Part shown: one piece after another, positions 34,401-43,300 of the stretch | Position numbering within the stretch: the first letter of the stretch is position 1 | Layout of the letters: each line of letters starts with the position of its first letter | NCBI RefSeq assembly: GCF_022758235.1 | Contig: NZ_JALEBG010000001.1 | Coordinates: forward strand, 2,232,001-2,296,000 | Direction of reading: 5' to 3' | From: Pontibacter liquoris | GTDB taxonomy: Bacteria > Bacteroidota > Bacteroidia > Cytophagales > Hymenobacteraceae | Length of the DNA stretch: 64,000 nucleotides | Translations under genes and position numbers: made by a program | Notes under the pieces: model-generated | The model's database searches: none | Told to the model about the DNA's origin: nothing | What the model saw: the letters and a program-made list of their open reading frames with translations, nothing else

Positions 34401-35971
34401 AAGTGCTGCTTAAAATAATGGGACAGGTGCTGGCTCTGGTTCGAAAGTATGGCCAGTGGCGTGTCCGCTCCCATCGAGCCGAGGGGCTCTTTTCCGCTCG
34501 CTGCCATGGGGGCCAGGATCATTTTCAGGTCTTCTGAAGTATAGCCATAGACCTGCTGCCGTTGCCGCAGCGTATCTTCCTGTAGCACAAACGCTGGCAC
34601 CCGGGGCGGAAGCATCTCGCGAAGTTTAAGCCGGTTATGGCGCACCCATTCCATATAGGGCCGGCGGCAGGCAACTTTCTCTTTTATCTCCTCATCTTCC
34701 AGGATGCGGCCCTGTTCTAAATCAACTATAAACATCTTGCCCGGCTGCAGGCGCCCTTTCCGTATCACTTTCGCCGGGTCTACGGGCAAGGCACCGGCTT
34801 CGGAGGCCATAATCACGGTGCCGTCGGAGGTGACGCAATAGCGCGAGGGGCGCAGGCCGTTCCGGTCGAGCATGGCGCCAACCATTTTGCCGTCCGTAAA
34901 GCAAATTGCCGCCGGTCCGTCCCAAGGCTCCATCAGCGAGGCGTGGAACCTATAAAAATCTTTCTTTACCGGCGACATCTGCTCATTATGTTCCCAGGCT
35001 TCGGGCACCATCATCATCAGAGCATGCGGCAGCGAGCGGCCCGCCAGCACCAGCAGTTCGGCCAGGTTGTCGAAGTTAGCAGAATCGGATTGGCTGGCAT
35101 CGCAAATAGGCAATAACAGGTTCAGCTCCTCTTTTGTGAACAGCTCGGATTCCATCAGGACTTCTTTGGTCTTCATCTTGTTCACATTGCCCCGGATGGT
35201 GTTTATCTCCCCATTGTGGGCAATAAAGCGAAAGGGTTGCGCCAGCTTCCACTTCGGGAACGTGTTGGTCGAGAACCGGGAATGCACCAGGGCAATGGCC
35301 GAAACAAGGCGTTCATCCTGCAGATCGGTATAATATTGCTTTACCTGGTCGGTGCGCAGCTGGCCTTTGTACACGATCACCCTGCCTGAAAGACTTGCAA
35401 AGTAGAACTCGCCATGGTTGCCTTCTACCAGGCGGTTGATGGTATGGGTACTATAGTTACGAAACACGTATAGCTTCCGCTCCAGGGCATCGGCTTGCAG
35501 GCTCTCATCAACCGGTTTTATAAACAGCTGTTCAATGGCGGGCTCATGGGCAAGTGCCGTAGCCCCGATACCTGTCCGGTTAACAGGCACAACCCGGTAA
35601 CCAAGTATAAGGAGGCCCAGCTTGGCGGCGGCTTCTTCCAAAAGCTGCCTGCATTGTTGCTGCAGCGCAGCCTGCACCGGGAAGAACACCATCCCCACGC
35701 CATACTTGCCGGGTGAAGGCAGCTCGAAACCGAGTGGACGGCATGCTGCTGCTAAAAAGTCGTGGGGTAGCTGGAAGAGAATGCCGGCACCATCGCCTGT
35801 TTCCGGCTCGCAGCCACAGCCTCCCCTGTGCTCCATATTTTCCAGCATGACCAACGCGTCTGCCAGGGTAGCATGCGTCTTCTTTCCGGCCAGGTTGGTC
35901 ACAAAGCCGATACCACATGAGTCGTGCTCCGCTTGCGGGAGATAAAGGGAATTATCAGTTTCTTTTGTCAT
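31457..35971 (-). CDS. gltB: Glutamate synthase (NADPH) large subunit
   Basis: About 1504 aa, making two glutamates from glutamine and 2-oxoglutarate. From the ATG at 35971 the protein has an 18-residue propeptide and then Cys19 (HDSCGIGF), the class II amidotransferase nucleophile. This argues against the longer start at 36001. The central and FMN domains follow, with GEGGEDEVRF, PGEGGQLPGHKV and SGHDGGTGASPL, then the 3Fe-4S cysteines in CIMMRKCHQNTCPVGVATQ, and a GXGXG-type beta-helix at the C-terminus (GAFGAPGLHLELEGEANDY). It precedes gltD by 8 bp. A small leader hairpin lies 22 bp upstream (35993-36012). Confidence 0.95.
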   Translation of the reverse strand: MTKETDNSLYLPQAEHDSCGIGFVTNLAGKKTHATLADALVMLENMEHRGGCGCEPETGDGAGILFQLPHDFLAAACRPLGFELPSPGKYGVGMVFFPVQAALQQQCRQLLEEAAAKLGLLILGYRVVPVNRTGIGATALAHEPAIEQLFIKPVDESLQADALERKLYVFRNYSTHTINRLVEGNHGEFYFASLSGRVIVYKGQLRTDQVKQYYTDLQDERLVSAIALVHSRFSTNTFPKWKLAQPFRFIAHNGEINTIRGNVNKMKTKEVLMESELFTKEELNLLLPICDASQSDSANFDNLAELLVLAGRSLPHALMMMVPEAWEHNEQMSPVKKDFYRFHASLMEPWDGPAAICFTDGKMVGAMLDRNGLRPSRYCVTSDGTVIMASEAGALPVDPAKVIRKGRLQPGKMFIVDLEQGRILEDEEIKEKVACRRPYMEWVRHNRLKLREMLPPRVPAFVLQEDTLRQRQQVYGYTSEDLKMILAPMAASGKEPLGSMGADTPLAILSNQSQHLSHYFKQHFAQVSNPPIDPIRERMVMSLFTRVGSGQNILSESPKHCSQVHISQPVLTYENIITLKQLDQHGYRHKEIALVFNADGQPQRLTEAIDRVCADAEAAIAAGYNVLVLSDRAVDAAHAPIPSLLATGALQHHLIRKRLRTKASMVVEAGDVWETHHFATLIGYGASAVHPYLAFETILSLNKQQELPQRLPEEEVVQNYVKAIGNGLLKILSKMGISTLQAYQGSQIFECLGLSPEVIDKCFEGTVSTIGGIDFDGIAKEVLVRHAYVYAHHLSPRLPEGGFFQWKRDGERHLMNPETIHLLQHATRRNDYGLYKKYAQLVNDQQQQAITLRSLLDFRERQPVPLAEVEPVESILKRFATGAMSFGSISYEAHSTLAIAMNRIGARSNSGEGGEDEVRFELKPNGDSERSSIKQVASGRFGVTSYYLANADELQIKIAQGAKPGEGGQLPGHKVDDWIARVRHSTPGVGLISPPPHHDIYSIEDLAQLIFDLKNANRAARINVKLVAEAGVGTVAAGVAKAKADVVLISGHDGGTGASPLSSIRHAGTPWELGLAEAHQTLVKNNLRSRVVLQTDGQIRTGRDLAIATLLGAEEWGVATAALIVAGCIMMRKCHQNTCPVGVATQDPELRALFTGKPEDVVNLFLFLAEDLREHMAALGFRTINEMVGQADVLKVRENAGFWKLKALDLSKLLYKQAAGPEVGLYKQIAQDHQLDDVLDWHLLAAAKEAIDDGKPVRASFPLKNIDRSVGTLLSNEISKKYKKAGLPEKTIHFNFRGSAGQSFGAFGAPGLHLELEGEANDYFGKGLSGAHLVVYPDRTSKYNPAENIIIGNVALYGATSGEVYINGMAGERFAVRNSGARAVVEGVGDHACEYMTGGVVVILGATGRNFAAGMSGGLAFVYDPGQQLPGQCNLEMVDLDPVAYEEHLMLRQLLERHVQYTGSRLAAGILERWDQAIRNFMKVIPQEYKAVLSQNKETLRNAM

Positions 35972-35992
35972 GGTCTGCACAAGGGTAAGTAT

Positions 35993-36012
35993 CCTCAGCA
36001 ATAAAGCTGAGG
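35993..36012 (-). promoter_or_regulatory. Leader hairpin upstream of gltB
   Basis: CCTCAGC (35993-35999) and GCTGAGG (36006-36012) pair perfectly around AATAAA, 22 bp before the gltB ATG. It could be an operator or an mRNA structure affecting initiation; there is no direct evidence for either. Confidence 0.35.
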
Positions 36013-36563
36013 GGCATCAAACGAAATAAATGGAAGTTGATCAGGAAAAGCGGCTATCGGGAATGATCATGCAGGATACAACACCTGAAGAAATGTTTGT
36101 GCAGCAAAGAACCGGGAAGGAGACTAGTAAAATAAAGAACCATTCTTCAATTTTTTAATAATAAAAGAGATGCATAATCAGCATTACATCAACAATATAT
36201 GGCCTATTTTACGAATATGAAAATTTATGTTCATAAAACTACTGATTTTTTTAGGCAGGTAAAAAGATCGCCTCTGATGTGGAAAGGGTTTTTACATCCG
36301 GCAATAAAGCTACCTAACAGGTATAAAAAAGAGCATTTCAGCCACGCATGCGACCTTTACCTGCCCCACACGCTGCCAATTCTGGTAACTAAATAATAGT
36401 AGCCATTGCCCCCTGTTTTTCGCATTTTTTTCTTCCCTGCGGCTGCGTGCACTTCATCTGAAATAAATGGTTTTAAGCCGGTGAATAGCTGCTGTCTGGC
36501 GGCCACAAAAGCAAACCAAGTAGGTATTTTTCTAACTTCCTGCCGCTGGAATAGCACTTTCCG

Positions 36564-36595
36564 TTGCCCGGTAGATAAAAAATCAATTACCTTTG
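36564..36595 (+). promoter_or_regulatory. Promoter of the tetR-efflux locus
   Basis: TTG at 36564-36566 and TACCTTTG at 36588-36595 with a 21-bp spacer fit the -33/-7 consensus, 32 bp before the TetR ATG. Confidence 0.55.
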
Positions 36596-36600
36596 CTACC

Positions 36601-36612
36601 GAATGAACATTC
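36601..36612. promoter_or_regulatory. Palindrome GAATGAACATTC, candidate TetR operator
   Basis: GAATG and CATTC are perfect inverted half-sites around AA. The palindrome starts 5 bp after the -7 element, at the expected transcription start, and 15 bp before the tetR ATG. Position and size fit an autoregulatory TetR-family operator. Confidence 0.55.
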
Positions 36613-36627
36613 AATAGACTGGAGCTA

Positions 36628-37212
36628 ATGGAGAATGTTGCCGATAAGAAGCGCGCTATTTTCAAGAGCATGCTGGCCCTGGTAAAGGAAAATGGCTTCC
36701 ATGGCACACCCATGAGTATGGTGGCGCGGCATGCCGGCGTAGCAGCCGGTACCATTTACCATTATTTCGAAAGCAAAGAGAAGCTGATCTGTGAGCTCTT
36801 CGGCTATATCCGAAAGCAGATGATAGCAGCGGTAGCGAAAGGCGATGCCGAGCCTCTCTCGTACAAAGACCGCTTTTATTCTATCTGGATGAACCTTTAC
36901 CGGTTTTATGAGGCGAACCCGGACATGCTATGGTACATCGAACAGTTTGTGAATTCGCCGTATAATACGAGGAAACCCGAAGCCGGTCCCGATGCCTTTC
37001 ATTCCCAGCTCTTCAGCTTTTTCAGTAGGGGTGTAACGGAAGGCTATTTAAAAGACATGAACCCCGAGATCCTTGGAATTTTAGCCCATGTAAACATTAT
37101 CATGACCGCTAAAATGCAGGGCAAAGGCCAGGTTGTAATTTCAGACCCTGAATTACAGCAGATCGCCCAGTTGCTGTGGGATGGCATGTGCCGCCACCCC
37201 GGCACCTCCTGA
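36628..37212 (+). CDS. TetR/AcrR family transcriptional repressor
   Basis: A 194-aa dimeric regulator. The helix-turn-helix at about residues 25-50 reads MSMVARHAGVAAGTIYHYFESKEKLICELF, a standard TetR motif. The remaining helical domain (60-190) is the ligand-binding and dimerisation part and is not conserved. It is the first gene of a plus-strand run with the TolC, adaptor and RND pump genes 78 bp downstream, so it probably represses that efflux system and itself through the palindrome at 36601-36612, releasing in response to a pump substrate. The ligand is unknown. Confidence 0.88.
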   Translation: MENVADKKRAIFKSMLALVKENGFHGTPMSMVARHAGVAAGTIYHYFESKEKLICELFGYIRKQMIAAVAKGDAEPLSYKDRFYSIWMNLYRFYEANPDMLWYIEQFVNSPYNTRKPEAGPDAFHSQLFSFFSRGVTEGYLKDMNPEILGILAHVNIIMTAKMQGKGQVVISDPELQQIAQLLWDGMCRHPGTS

Positions 37213-37289
37213 ACCGGCAACTCACCTGCCCTAGGCAGGTGACTGGCAGCAACATACAAGACCGAATCCTAACGTGCAAAATAGAATAC

Positions 37290-38624
37290 ATGAAATTAAT
37301 TAACTGTTTTAAGCCATTGCTGCTGGGGATGCTGCTGTTCCCCTCCGCCCGGCTGCTGGCACAAACAAAACCGGCCACCCCAGCGCAGCAAACGCTGACC
37401 CTGGAGCAATGCGTGGCATACGCCTTAAAGAACAGGGCTGCCGTGGAGCAGGCTTTGCTGGATGAGGAAATCGGGCAGCACGAGATCAAAGCGAACTTAT
37501 CGGGCTGGTTACCCCAGATTTCGGCCAACTATGGTGGCACCCATCTTTTTAAGTTACAGCAACAGCCTTTTGGCGGCGAAGTGCGCACCATTGGGCAGAA
37601 GTATACTTCCAATATTTTGCTGCAGGCCACGCAAACGCTCTATAGCTCGGAGCTGCTGCTTGCTTCTAAAGCATCCCGTTATACCCGTCAGCAACTAGCC
37701 CTCGATATCCAGAACAATAAAATAAATACGGTGGTGGATGTGAGCAAGGCCTTCTATGACATCCTCTTCACGCAGGAGCAGCTCCGCATCCTGGACGAAA
37801 ACGTAGCCCGCCAGGAAAAGCAGTATAACGATGCCCGCAGCCGTTTTGATGTAGGCCTGGTAGATAAGACCGACTACCAGCGGGCGGCCATTACGCTGGC
37901 CAACATCCGCAGCGACCGCAACCGAGCGCAGGCAAGTATAAAAGCCAAGGTTGCCCTGCTCAAGCAACTCATGGGCTACCCCGTAGCATCCGACCTGGAC
38001 CTAAGCTATGATTATAACCTGATGCAGCAGGCCGTACTCCTGGATACCACTGAAGTGATAAACTTTGCCAACCGCATCGAGCTGCAGCAACTCCAGACCC
38101 AGCAGCAGTTGCAGCAGCTCAACACGGCTTATTATAAATGGAGCTTCCTGCCCACTGTTTCCTCCTACATCAACTATAACTGGCTCTATTTTAACGATAC
38201 CTTTTCGGGGCTTTACAGCCAGTCCTACCCTACTTCGGGCGTGGGCCTGCAGGTGTCGCTCCCTATTTTCCAGGGTACCCGCCGCCTGCAGAACCTGAAG
38301 ATCGCCCAGTTGCAGGAGCAGCGCCTGGAGCTGGAAACCGAAAATACCCGCAAGGCCATCAACACCGAATACCAGGCTGCTCTGGCCCGTTACAAAAGCG
38401 ATTACTACGAGTGGACGACCCTGCGCGATAATGTGACGCTGGCCAGGGAAGTATATGACGTGATCAAACTGCAGTATGACGAAGGCATCAAAGCCTATGT
38501 AGACCTGGTAGTGGCTGAAACCGACCTGCGCACGGCGCAGCTGAACTACTACAACGCCCTCTACAATGTGCTGGCCAGCAAACTCGATTACCAGCGCGCG
38601 CTGGGTACCATAAACATCCAATAA
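37290..38624 (+). CDS. TolC-family outer membrane efflux protein
   Basis: A 444-aa outer-membrane channel subunit. The ATG at 37290 gives a signal peptide ending near ARLLAQ; a longer in-frame start at 37176 would overlap the tetR end and is unlikely. Two OEP repeats follow: LTLEQCVAYALKNRAAVEQA opens the first, and VGLQVSLPIFQGTRRLQNLKIAQLQ opens the second, each with long Gln/Leu-rich coiled-coil helices. Together with the adaptor (18 bp downstream) and the RND pump it forms a tripartite exporter spanning both membranes. Length is typical. Confidence 0.92.
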   Translation: MKLINCFKPLLLGMLLFPSARLLAQTKPATPAQQTLTLEQCVAYALKNRAAVEQALLDEEIGQHEIKANLSGWLPQISANYGGTHLFKLQQQPFGGEVRTIGQKYTSNILLQATQTLYSSELLLASKASRYTRQQLALDIQNNKINTVVDVSKAFYDILFTQEQLRILDENVARQEKQYNDARSRFDVGLVDKTDYQRAAITLANIRSDRNRAQASIKAKVALLKQLMGYPVASDLDLSYDYNLMQQAVLLDTTEVINFANRIELQQLQTQQQLQQLNTAYYKWSFLPTVSSYINYNWLYFNDTFSGLYSQSYPTSGVGLQVSLPIFQGTRRLQNLKIAQLQEQRLELETENTRKAINTEYQAALARYKSDYYEWTTLRDNVTLAREVYDVIKLQYDEGIKAYVDLVVAETDLRTAQLNYYNALYNVLASKLDYQRALGTINIQ

Positions 38625-38642
38625 TATAAGCCCATAAAACGA

Positions 38643-39788
38643 ATGAGAATCACATACGCATGGTTGCTGGCAGCCATAATGAGCCCGGCTATACTTGCCT
38701 CCTGCGGCGGGAAAGAAGATGTAAAGCAGCAGAACCCGGCCGCCATGGCGGTGCCGGTTACCGCTTATCCTGTAAAAAAACAAGCCGTGACCGGCACCGA
38801 CACCTATCCGGGCAACATTGTATCACTACAGGAAGTGGAGCTGCGGCCCCAGGTATCGGGCTATATCACCAACATTTTTGTGCAGGACGGACAGCGGGTT
38901 ACCAAAGGACAGAAACTTTACGAAATAGACCGCACCCGCTACCAGGCGGCCTACCAGCAGGCAAAAGCCAACCTGCAATCGGCACAGGCAAACCTGGAGC
39001 GCAACCAGAAGGATCTTCAGCGCTACGAAACCCTGGAAGCCCGTGAAGCAATTGCCAAACAGCAGGTAGATTATGCCCGCACCAACGTGCAGACTGCCCA
39101 GGCCCAGGTTGCCGCGGCCCGCGCGCAGGTAAGCAGCGCAGCCAATGAGCTGAGCTATGCCATAATCACAGCGCCTTTCGACGGGGTAATCGGTATTTCG
39201 AATGTCCGGGTCGGGGCGCAGGTATCGCCGGGGCAGCCACTCCTGAACACCATTTACAGCATGGCGCCTATCGCTGCGGATTTTGTTATTAACGAGCAAG
39301 AAGTACCGCGTTTTGCCAATTATATGAGCAATCCCAAGGCGCAGCCGGATTCTCTGTTCACCATTGCCCTGAACAACGGCCAGGTATACCCACATGTAGG
39401 AAAACTCATTACCGTAGATCGTTCCATCGGGCGTCAGTCGGGCACCACCACCGTGCGGGTGGAGTTTCCGAACCCCGAGCGCCAGCTTATACCCGGCATG
39501 ACAGTTGATGTGCGCGTGCTGAACCAGGATATCGGCCAGCAGGTGGTGATTCCTTACAAAGCCGTGACAGAGCAGCTGGGCGAGTATTTTGTGTATGTGA
39601 TCCAGGGCGATTCGGTGCACCAGCAGAATGTGCAGCTGGGTACCCGCTTTAACGGCAACGTGGTGGTGCGCGAGGGGCTGGCGGCCGATCAGAACATCGT
39701 GCTGGAAGGCATTCAGAAGCTGCGCGAGGGCGCCAAAGTACAGGTGGGCGACGCGGCAGCGCAGCAACAGGCCCCGGCCAAACGCTAA
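38643..39788 (+). CDS. RND efflux periplasmic adaptor (membrane fusion protein), lipoprotein
   Basis: A 381-aa AcrA/MexA-type adaptor. Lipobox LASC places Cys21 as the lipidated residue. The barrel-sandwich lipoyl half-motifs VELRPQVSGYITNIFVQDGQRVTKGQ (near 59-85) and ITAPFDGVIGISNVRVGAQVSPGQPL (near 177-203) flank a Gln/Ala-rich helical hairpin. The beta-barrel and membrane-proximal domains follow (LIPGMTVDVRVLNQ, QVVIPYKAVTEQLGEYFVYVIQ). It links the RND pump to the TolC channel. Gaps to neighbours are 18 and 30 bp, so cotranscription is nearly certain. Confidence 0.94.
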   Translation: MRITYAWLLAAIMSPAILASCGGKEDVKQQNPAAMAVPVTAYPVKKQAVTGTDTYPGNIVSLQEVELRPQVSGYITNIFVQDGQRVTKGQKLYEIDRTRYQAAYQQAKANLQSAQANLERNQKDLQRYETLEAREAIAKQQVDYARTNVQTAQAQVAAARAQVSSAANELSYAIITAPFDGVIGISNVRVGAQVSPGQPLLNTIYSMAPIAADFVINEQEVPRFANYMSNPKAQPDSLFTIALNNGQVYPHVGKLITVDRSIGRQSGTTTVRVEFPNPERQLIPGMTVDVRVLNQDIGQQVVIPYKAVTEQLGEYFVYVIQGDSVHQQNVQLGTRFNGNVVVREGLAADQNIVLEGIQKLREGAKVQVGDAAAQQQAPAKR

Positions 39789-39818
39789 GAAGAAGTATAG
39801 GTAATTATCCCGAGCAAC

Positions 39819-42800
39819 ATGATTTCAGATGTATTTATAAGAAGACCCGTCACCTCCATCGTCATTTCCATTGTGATCGTGCTGGTGGGTGTGCTGTCGA
39901 TGATGAACCTGCCGATTACCCAATACCCCGACATCTCTCCGCCAGTAGTATCGGTTTCGGCCAACTATACCGGGGCGGATGCCCAGACGGTAGAGCAAAC
40001 GGTTGCCACGCCCATCGAAACACAGATCAACGGTACGCCCGGTATGGCTTACATCACGTCTACCAATACCAGCACCGGCCAGATGAACATGGCGGTGACC
40101 TTTGAAGTAGGCACCGATATTGACATTGCCACGCTCGACGTACAGAACCGGGCAAGTATAGCCTCCCCCAGCCTGCCCGAAGAAGTACGCCGCCTGGGCG
40201 TGATCGTGCGCAAGCGTAACCCGAGTATCATGATGGTAATTGGTATTTATTCGCCAAAAGGGACCCATGATATTCAGTACCTGGACAACTATACCAACAT
40301 CTTTGTGCGCGAGGCCTTGCTGCGGGTACCGGGCGTGGGCGATATCAACGCGCTGGGCCAGGATTTCAGTATGCGTATCTGGCTCAAACCCGATAAGCTG
40401 GCCCAGTATGGCATTAGCGCTAACGAAATTACAGGGGCCATTCAGGAACAGAACATGCAGGTGGCCGCCGGTACGGTAGGTGCCAAGCCGCAGTATGACA
40501 ACCTGGCGTTTCAGTACCCGATCACCGTAACGGGCCGCCTGCAAACGCAGGAAGAGTTCGGCAACATCATTGTGCGCACCAATCCTGAAAACGGCTCGCT
40601 GGTATACCTGCGGGATGTGGCCCGCATAGAGTTCGGCCGCTTTGATTATGGCCGCGCCGCCACCATCAACCGCAAGCCCTCCGCTATCCTGCTCCTTTAC
40701 CAGGCGCCGGGAAGCAATGCCCTGGAAACTGCGGATGGCGTGTATGCTGCCCTGGATCAGCTGAAAAAGTCCTTCCCTGCCGATGTAGACTATGTCGTTT
40801 CCTTCGAAACAGTATCGGTGGTACAGGTATCCATCAACGAGGTGGTGCATACGCTGGTCGAGGCGCTTATACTTGTGATTATCGTCGTGTTCCTGTTCCT
40901 GCAAAGCTGGCGGGCCACGCTCATCCCGGTGCTGGCTATTCCGGTTTCCATTATCGGAACGTTCATCTTCTTTATCCCGCTTGGTTTCACCATCAACACG
41001 CTTACTTTGTTCGGCTTTGTGCTGGCCATTGGTATTGTGGTAGATGATGCCATTGTGGTAGTGGAAGCCGTGCAGCACTACATGGATACCCAGGGGATTT
41101 CGGCCAGGGAGGCTACGCGCAAAGCCATGAAGGATATTACCGCGCCGGTAATTGCCATTGCGCTCATACTGGCCGCTGTGTTTATCCCCGTGGGCTTTAT
41201 ACCCGGCATTGTAGGCCGCCTCTACCAGCAGTTCGCCATCACCATTGCCATCTCGGTGCTGATCTCGGCTTTTGTAGCCCTTACGCTCACCCCGGCGCTC
41301 TGCTCACTCATGCTTAAACCCATGAACGTGAACAAAGACTCTAAAGGGCTGAATAAATTCTTCTACAAATTCAACAACTGGTTTGAACGAACCACGAACT
41401 CCTACTCGCGCGGCGTGCGCAAAAGTATAAAAGCCACCCCGCTCGTACTCATCCTGCTGGTGTGCGTGTATGTCGGCACAGTGGGCTTGTTTGCGACCAA
41501 ACCAACCGGCTTTATACCTACCGAGGATGAAGGGCGCTTGTTTGTGTCCATCGAGTTGCCGGAAGGCTCCTCGGCTAGCAGAACGGAAGCGCAGCTGGCC
41601 CGCATGGGCGAGATACTGGCCGACATCCCGGCCGTTAAAACCTATACAGCCATCGGTGGCCTGAATGCCATTAACTTCTCGTTTAAATCTAACAGCGGTA
41701 CCATCTTTTTACAATTGCAGCCCTGGGACCAACGCAAGGAAGAATCGCAACAGCTGCAGGGCGTCATGGCTACGCTGAACCAGCGGTTTGCCGCTCTCAA
41801 AGAAGCCAATGTGATTGTAGTAGCTCCGCCGGCTATTCCGGGCCTGGGTAGTTCGGGCGGCTTTAGCTTTATGCTGGAGCAGCGCGCAGGTGGCGGCGAT
41901 CTGAAGCAGTTTGAGGGCGTGCTGGGCCAGTTTCTGGGCGCTGTGAACCAGCGGCCGGAGATTGCGATGGCCTACAGTTTCTTTAACACCCGCACGCCTG
42001 GGTACCATGTCACCATCAACCGCGAAAAAGCCAAGCAGCTGGGCGTTTCGATTGCTGATGTGTATGCCACGATGTCGTCCTACATGGGAAGCCGCTACAT
42101 CAACGACTTTACCCGCTACGGACGTAATTTCAGGGTGGTAGCGCAGGCCGATACGTCTTACCGCATGGATATTGAAAGCCTGAAGCAGTTCTACGTGCTC
42201 AACCGGCAGGGAGAATCGGTGCCGCTGAGTGCGCTGGTTACCTCGACAGTGGAAGAAAATGCATCCGTTATCTCTCACTACAACCTGTTCCGCTCGGCCG
42301 AGGTGATGGGAAGTGCCGCCCCAGGTTACAGTAGCGGCCAGGCCTTGCAGGCGCTGCAGGAAGTAGCCACACAAGCCTTGCCTGCCGGCTATGGGTATGA
42401 TTTCTCGGGCATCAGCCGCGAGGAACTCACCGCCGGTAACAGCACCATCTATATTTTCTCGCTCTCGATCATACTTGTATTGCTGCTGCTGGCTGCCCTG
42501 TATGAAAGCTGGTCGGTGCCGTTCTCTATCCTTTTTGCTATCCCGCTGGGCATGTTCGGGGCTATTCTGGCGCTTACGCTACTACCCCGCCTGGATAATA
42601 ACGTGTATGCCCAGATCGGTATGATCACTTTGATCGGACTAGCTGCTAAAAATGCCATCCTGATCGTAGAGTTTGCCAAAGAACGGGTAGACCGGGGTAT
42701 GGAGCTTATAGAAGCGACCATTGAAGCCGTAAAGCTACGCCTGCGCCCTATTCTGATGACGTCGGCTGCCTTTATACTTGGCGTGGTGCCGCTGGCTACT

Positions 42801-43019
42801 GCGTCGGGTGCGGGTGCCGTGTCGCGCCAGACGATTGGTTGGGTGGTGATCGGTGGTATGCTAGCGGCTACGTTGCTGGCCATATTTGTGGTGCCGGTGC
42901 TGTTCGTAGTAATTACGCGGCTGGCTTATGGCAAACGCGGATTGGCCGAGCTCCGCGAAAAGCAGGCCGCCACAGCGGACGATGGCGGCGATCCGGCTTA
43001 CGTGAACCCGCACCACTAA
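39819..43019 (+). CDS. RND multidrug efflux permease (AcrB/HAE1 family)
   Basis: A 1066-aa inner-membrane drug:proton antiporter. Twelve transmembrane helices flank two large periplasmic loops (about residues 35-335 and 570-880). The proton-relay residues are visible: Asp409-Asp410 in GIVVDDAIVVVEAV of TM4, and Lys944 in GLAAKNAILIVEFAKE of TM10, matching AcrB Asp407/Asp408/Lys940. The N-terminus FIRRPVTSIVISIVIVLVG is typical. This is the HAE1 hydrophobe/amphiphile class rather than heavy-metal CusA. Substrates are not predictable. It is the last gene of the efflux operon and is followed by a 25-bp-stem terminator. Confidence 0.96.
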   Translation: MISDVFIRRPVTSIVISIVIVLVGVLSMMNLPITQYPDISPPVVSVSANYTGADAQTVEQTVATPIETQINGTPGMAYITSTNTSTGQMNMAVTFEVGTDIDIATLDVQNRASIASPSLPEEVRRLGVIVRKRNPSIMMVIGIYSPKGTHDIQYLDNYTNIFVREALLRVPGVGDINALGQDFSMRIWLKPDKLAQYGISANEITGAIQEQNMQVAAGTVGAKPQYDNLAFQYPITVTGRLQTQEEFGNIIVRTNPENGSLVYLRDVARIEFGRFDYGRAATINRKPSAILLLYQAPGSNALETADGVYAALDQLKKSFPADVDYVVSFETVSVVQVSINEVVHTLVEALILVIIVVFLFLQSWRATLIPVLAIPVSIIGTFIFFIPLGFTINTLTLFGFVLAIGIVVDDAIVVVEAVQHYMDTQGISAREATRKAMKDITAPVIAIALILAAVFIPVGFIPGIVGRLYQQFAITIAISVLISAFVALTLTPALCSLMLKPMNVNKDSKGLNKFFYKFNNWFERTTNSYSRGVRKSIKATPLVLILLVCVYVGTVGLFATKPTGFIPTEDEGRLFVSIELPEGSSASRTEAQLARMGEILADIPAVKTYTAIGGLNAINFSFKSNSGTIFLQLQPWDQRKEESQQLQGVMATLNQRFAALKEANVIVVAPPAIPGLGSSGGFSFMLEQRAGGGDLKQFEGVLGQFLGAVNQRPEIAMAYSFFNTRTPGYHVTINREKAKQLGVSIADVYATMSSYMGSRYINDFTRYGRNFRVVAQADTSYRMDIESLKQFYVLNRQGESVPLSALVTSTVEENASVISHYNLFRSAEVMGSAAPGYSSGQALQALQEVATQALPAGYGYDFSGISREELTAGNSTIYIFSLSIILVLLLLAALYESWSVPFSILFAIPLGMFGAILALTLLPRLDNNVYAQIGMITLIGLAAKNAILIVEFAKERVDRGMELIEATIEAVKLRLRPILMTSAAFILGVVPLATASGAGAVSRQTIGWVVIGGMLAATLLAIFVVPVLFVVITRLAYGKRGLAELREKQAATADDGGDPAYVNPHH

Positions 43020-43035
43020 ACACGGTTACATTATA

Positions 43036-43089
43036 CTTTTTAAACCAAAACACCCGGTTCTGAGGAACCGGGTGTTTTGGTTTAAAAAG
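43036..43089. terminator. Terminator with 25-bp perfect stem after the efflux operon
   Basis: Arms at 43036-43060 and 43065-43089 are perfectly complementary around the tetraloop TGAG. The core CACCCGGTTC is flanked by long A and T tracts, making it symmetrical and usable on both strands. Confidence 0.9.
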
Positions 43090-43300
43090 GAGGATACAAT
43101 TAGCATGGATGCTAGGCTGAGCAGGAGAGGCAAGTATAACAGCGGCAAGAATCCCTGCTACTAATTTAGGTTGCCGCCCTCCGCCTGCGTCTTTGTTTTG
43201 GCAGCTGTAGTCGGGCAAATCCCGCTCCTGGTCTAAAAACTGCACGGGTATGCAGGGCTTTGTTTATCTTGTCAGCTGCGACTGCTTGCTCCTCCAAACG

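Larger units (their letters stand above)
35972..36627. other. 656-bp divergent intergenic region
   Basis: It separates gltB and the TetR gene. Near gltB lies a short hairpin; near tetR lie a promoter and an operator-like palindrome. The middle (36030-36540) is fairly AT-rich with short open frames on the plus strand (36199-36396, 36406-36606) that show no family features, so I call no gene. Confidence 0.55.

Noticed and set aside
36199-36606. Two short plus-strand open frames between gltB and tetR
   Set aside because: No start context, no recognisable family and no terminator; treated as non-coding.
39825-41078. 417-aa minus-strand open frame antisense to the RND permease
   Set aside because: Strongly His/Arg/Gln-biased shadow of a clearly conserved gene.
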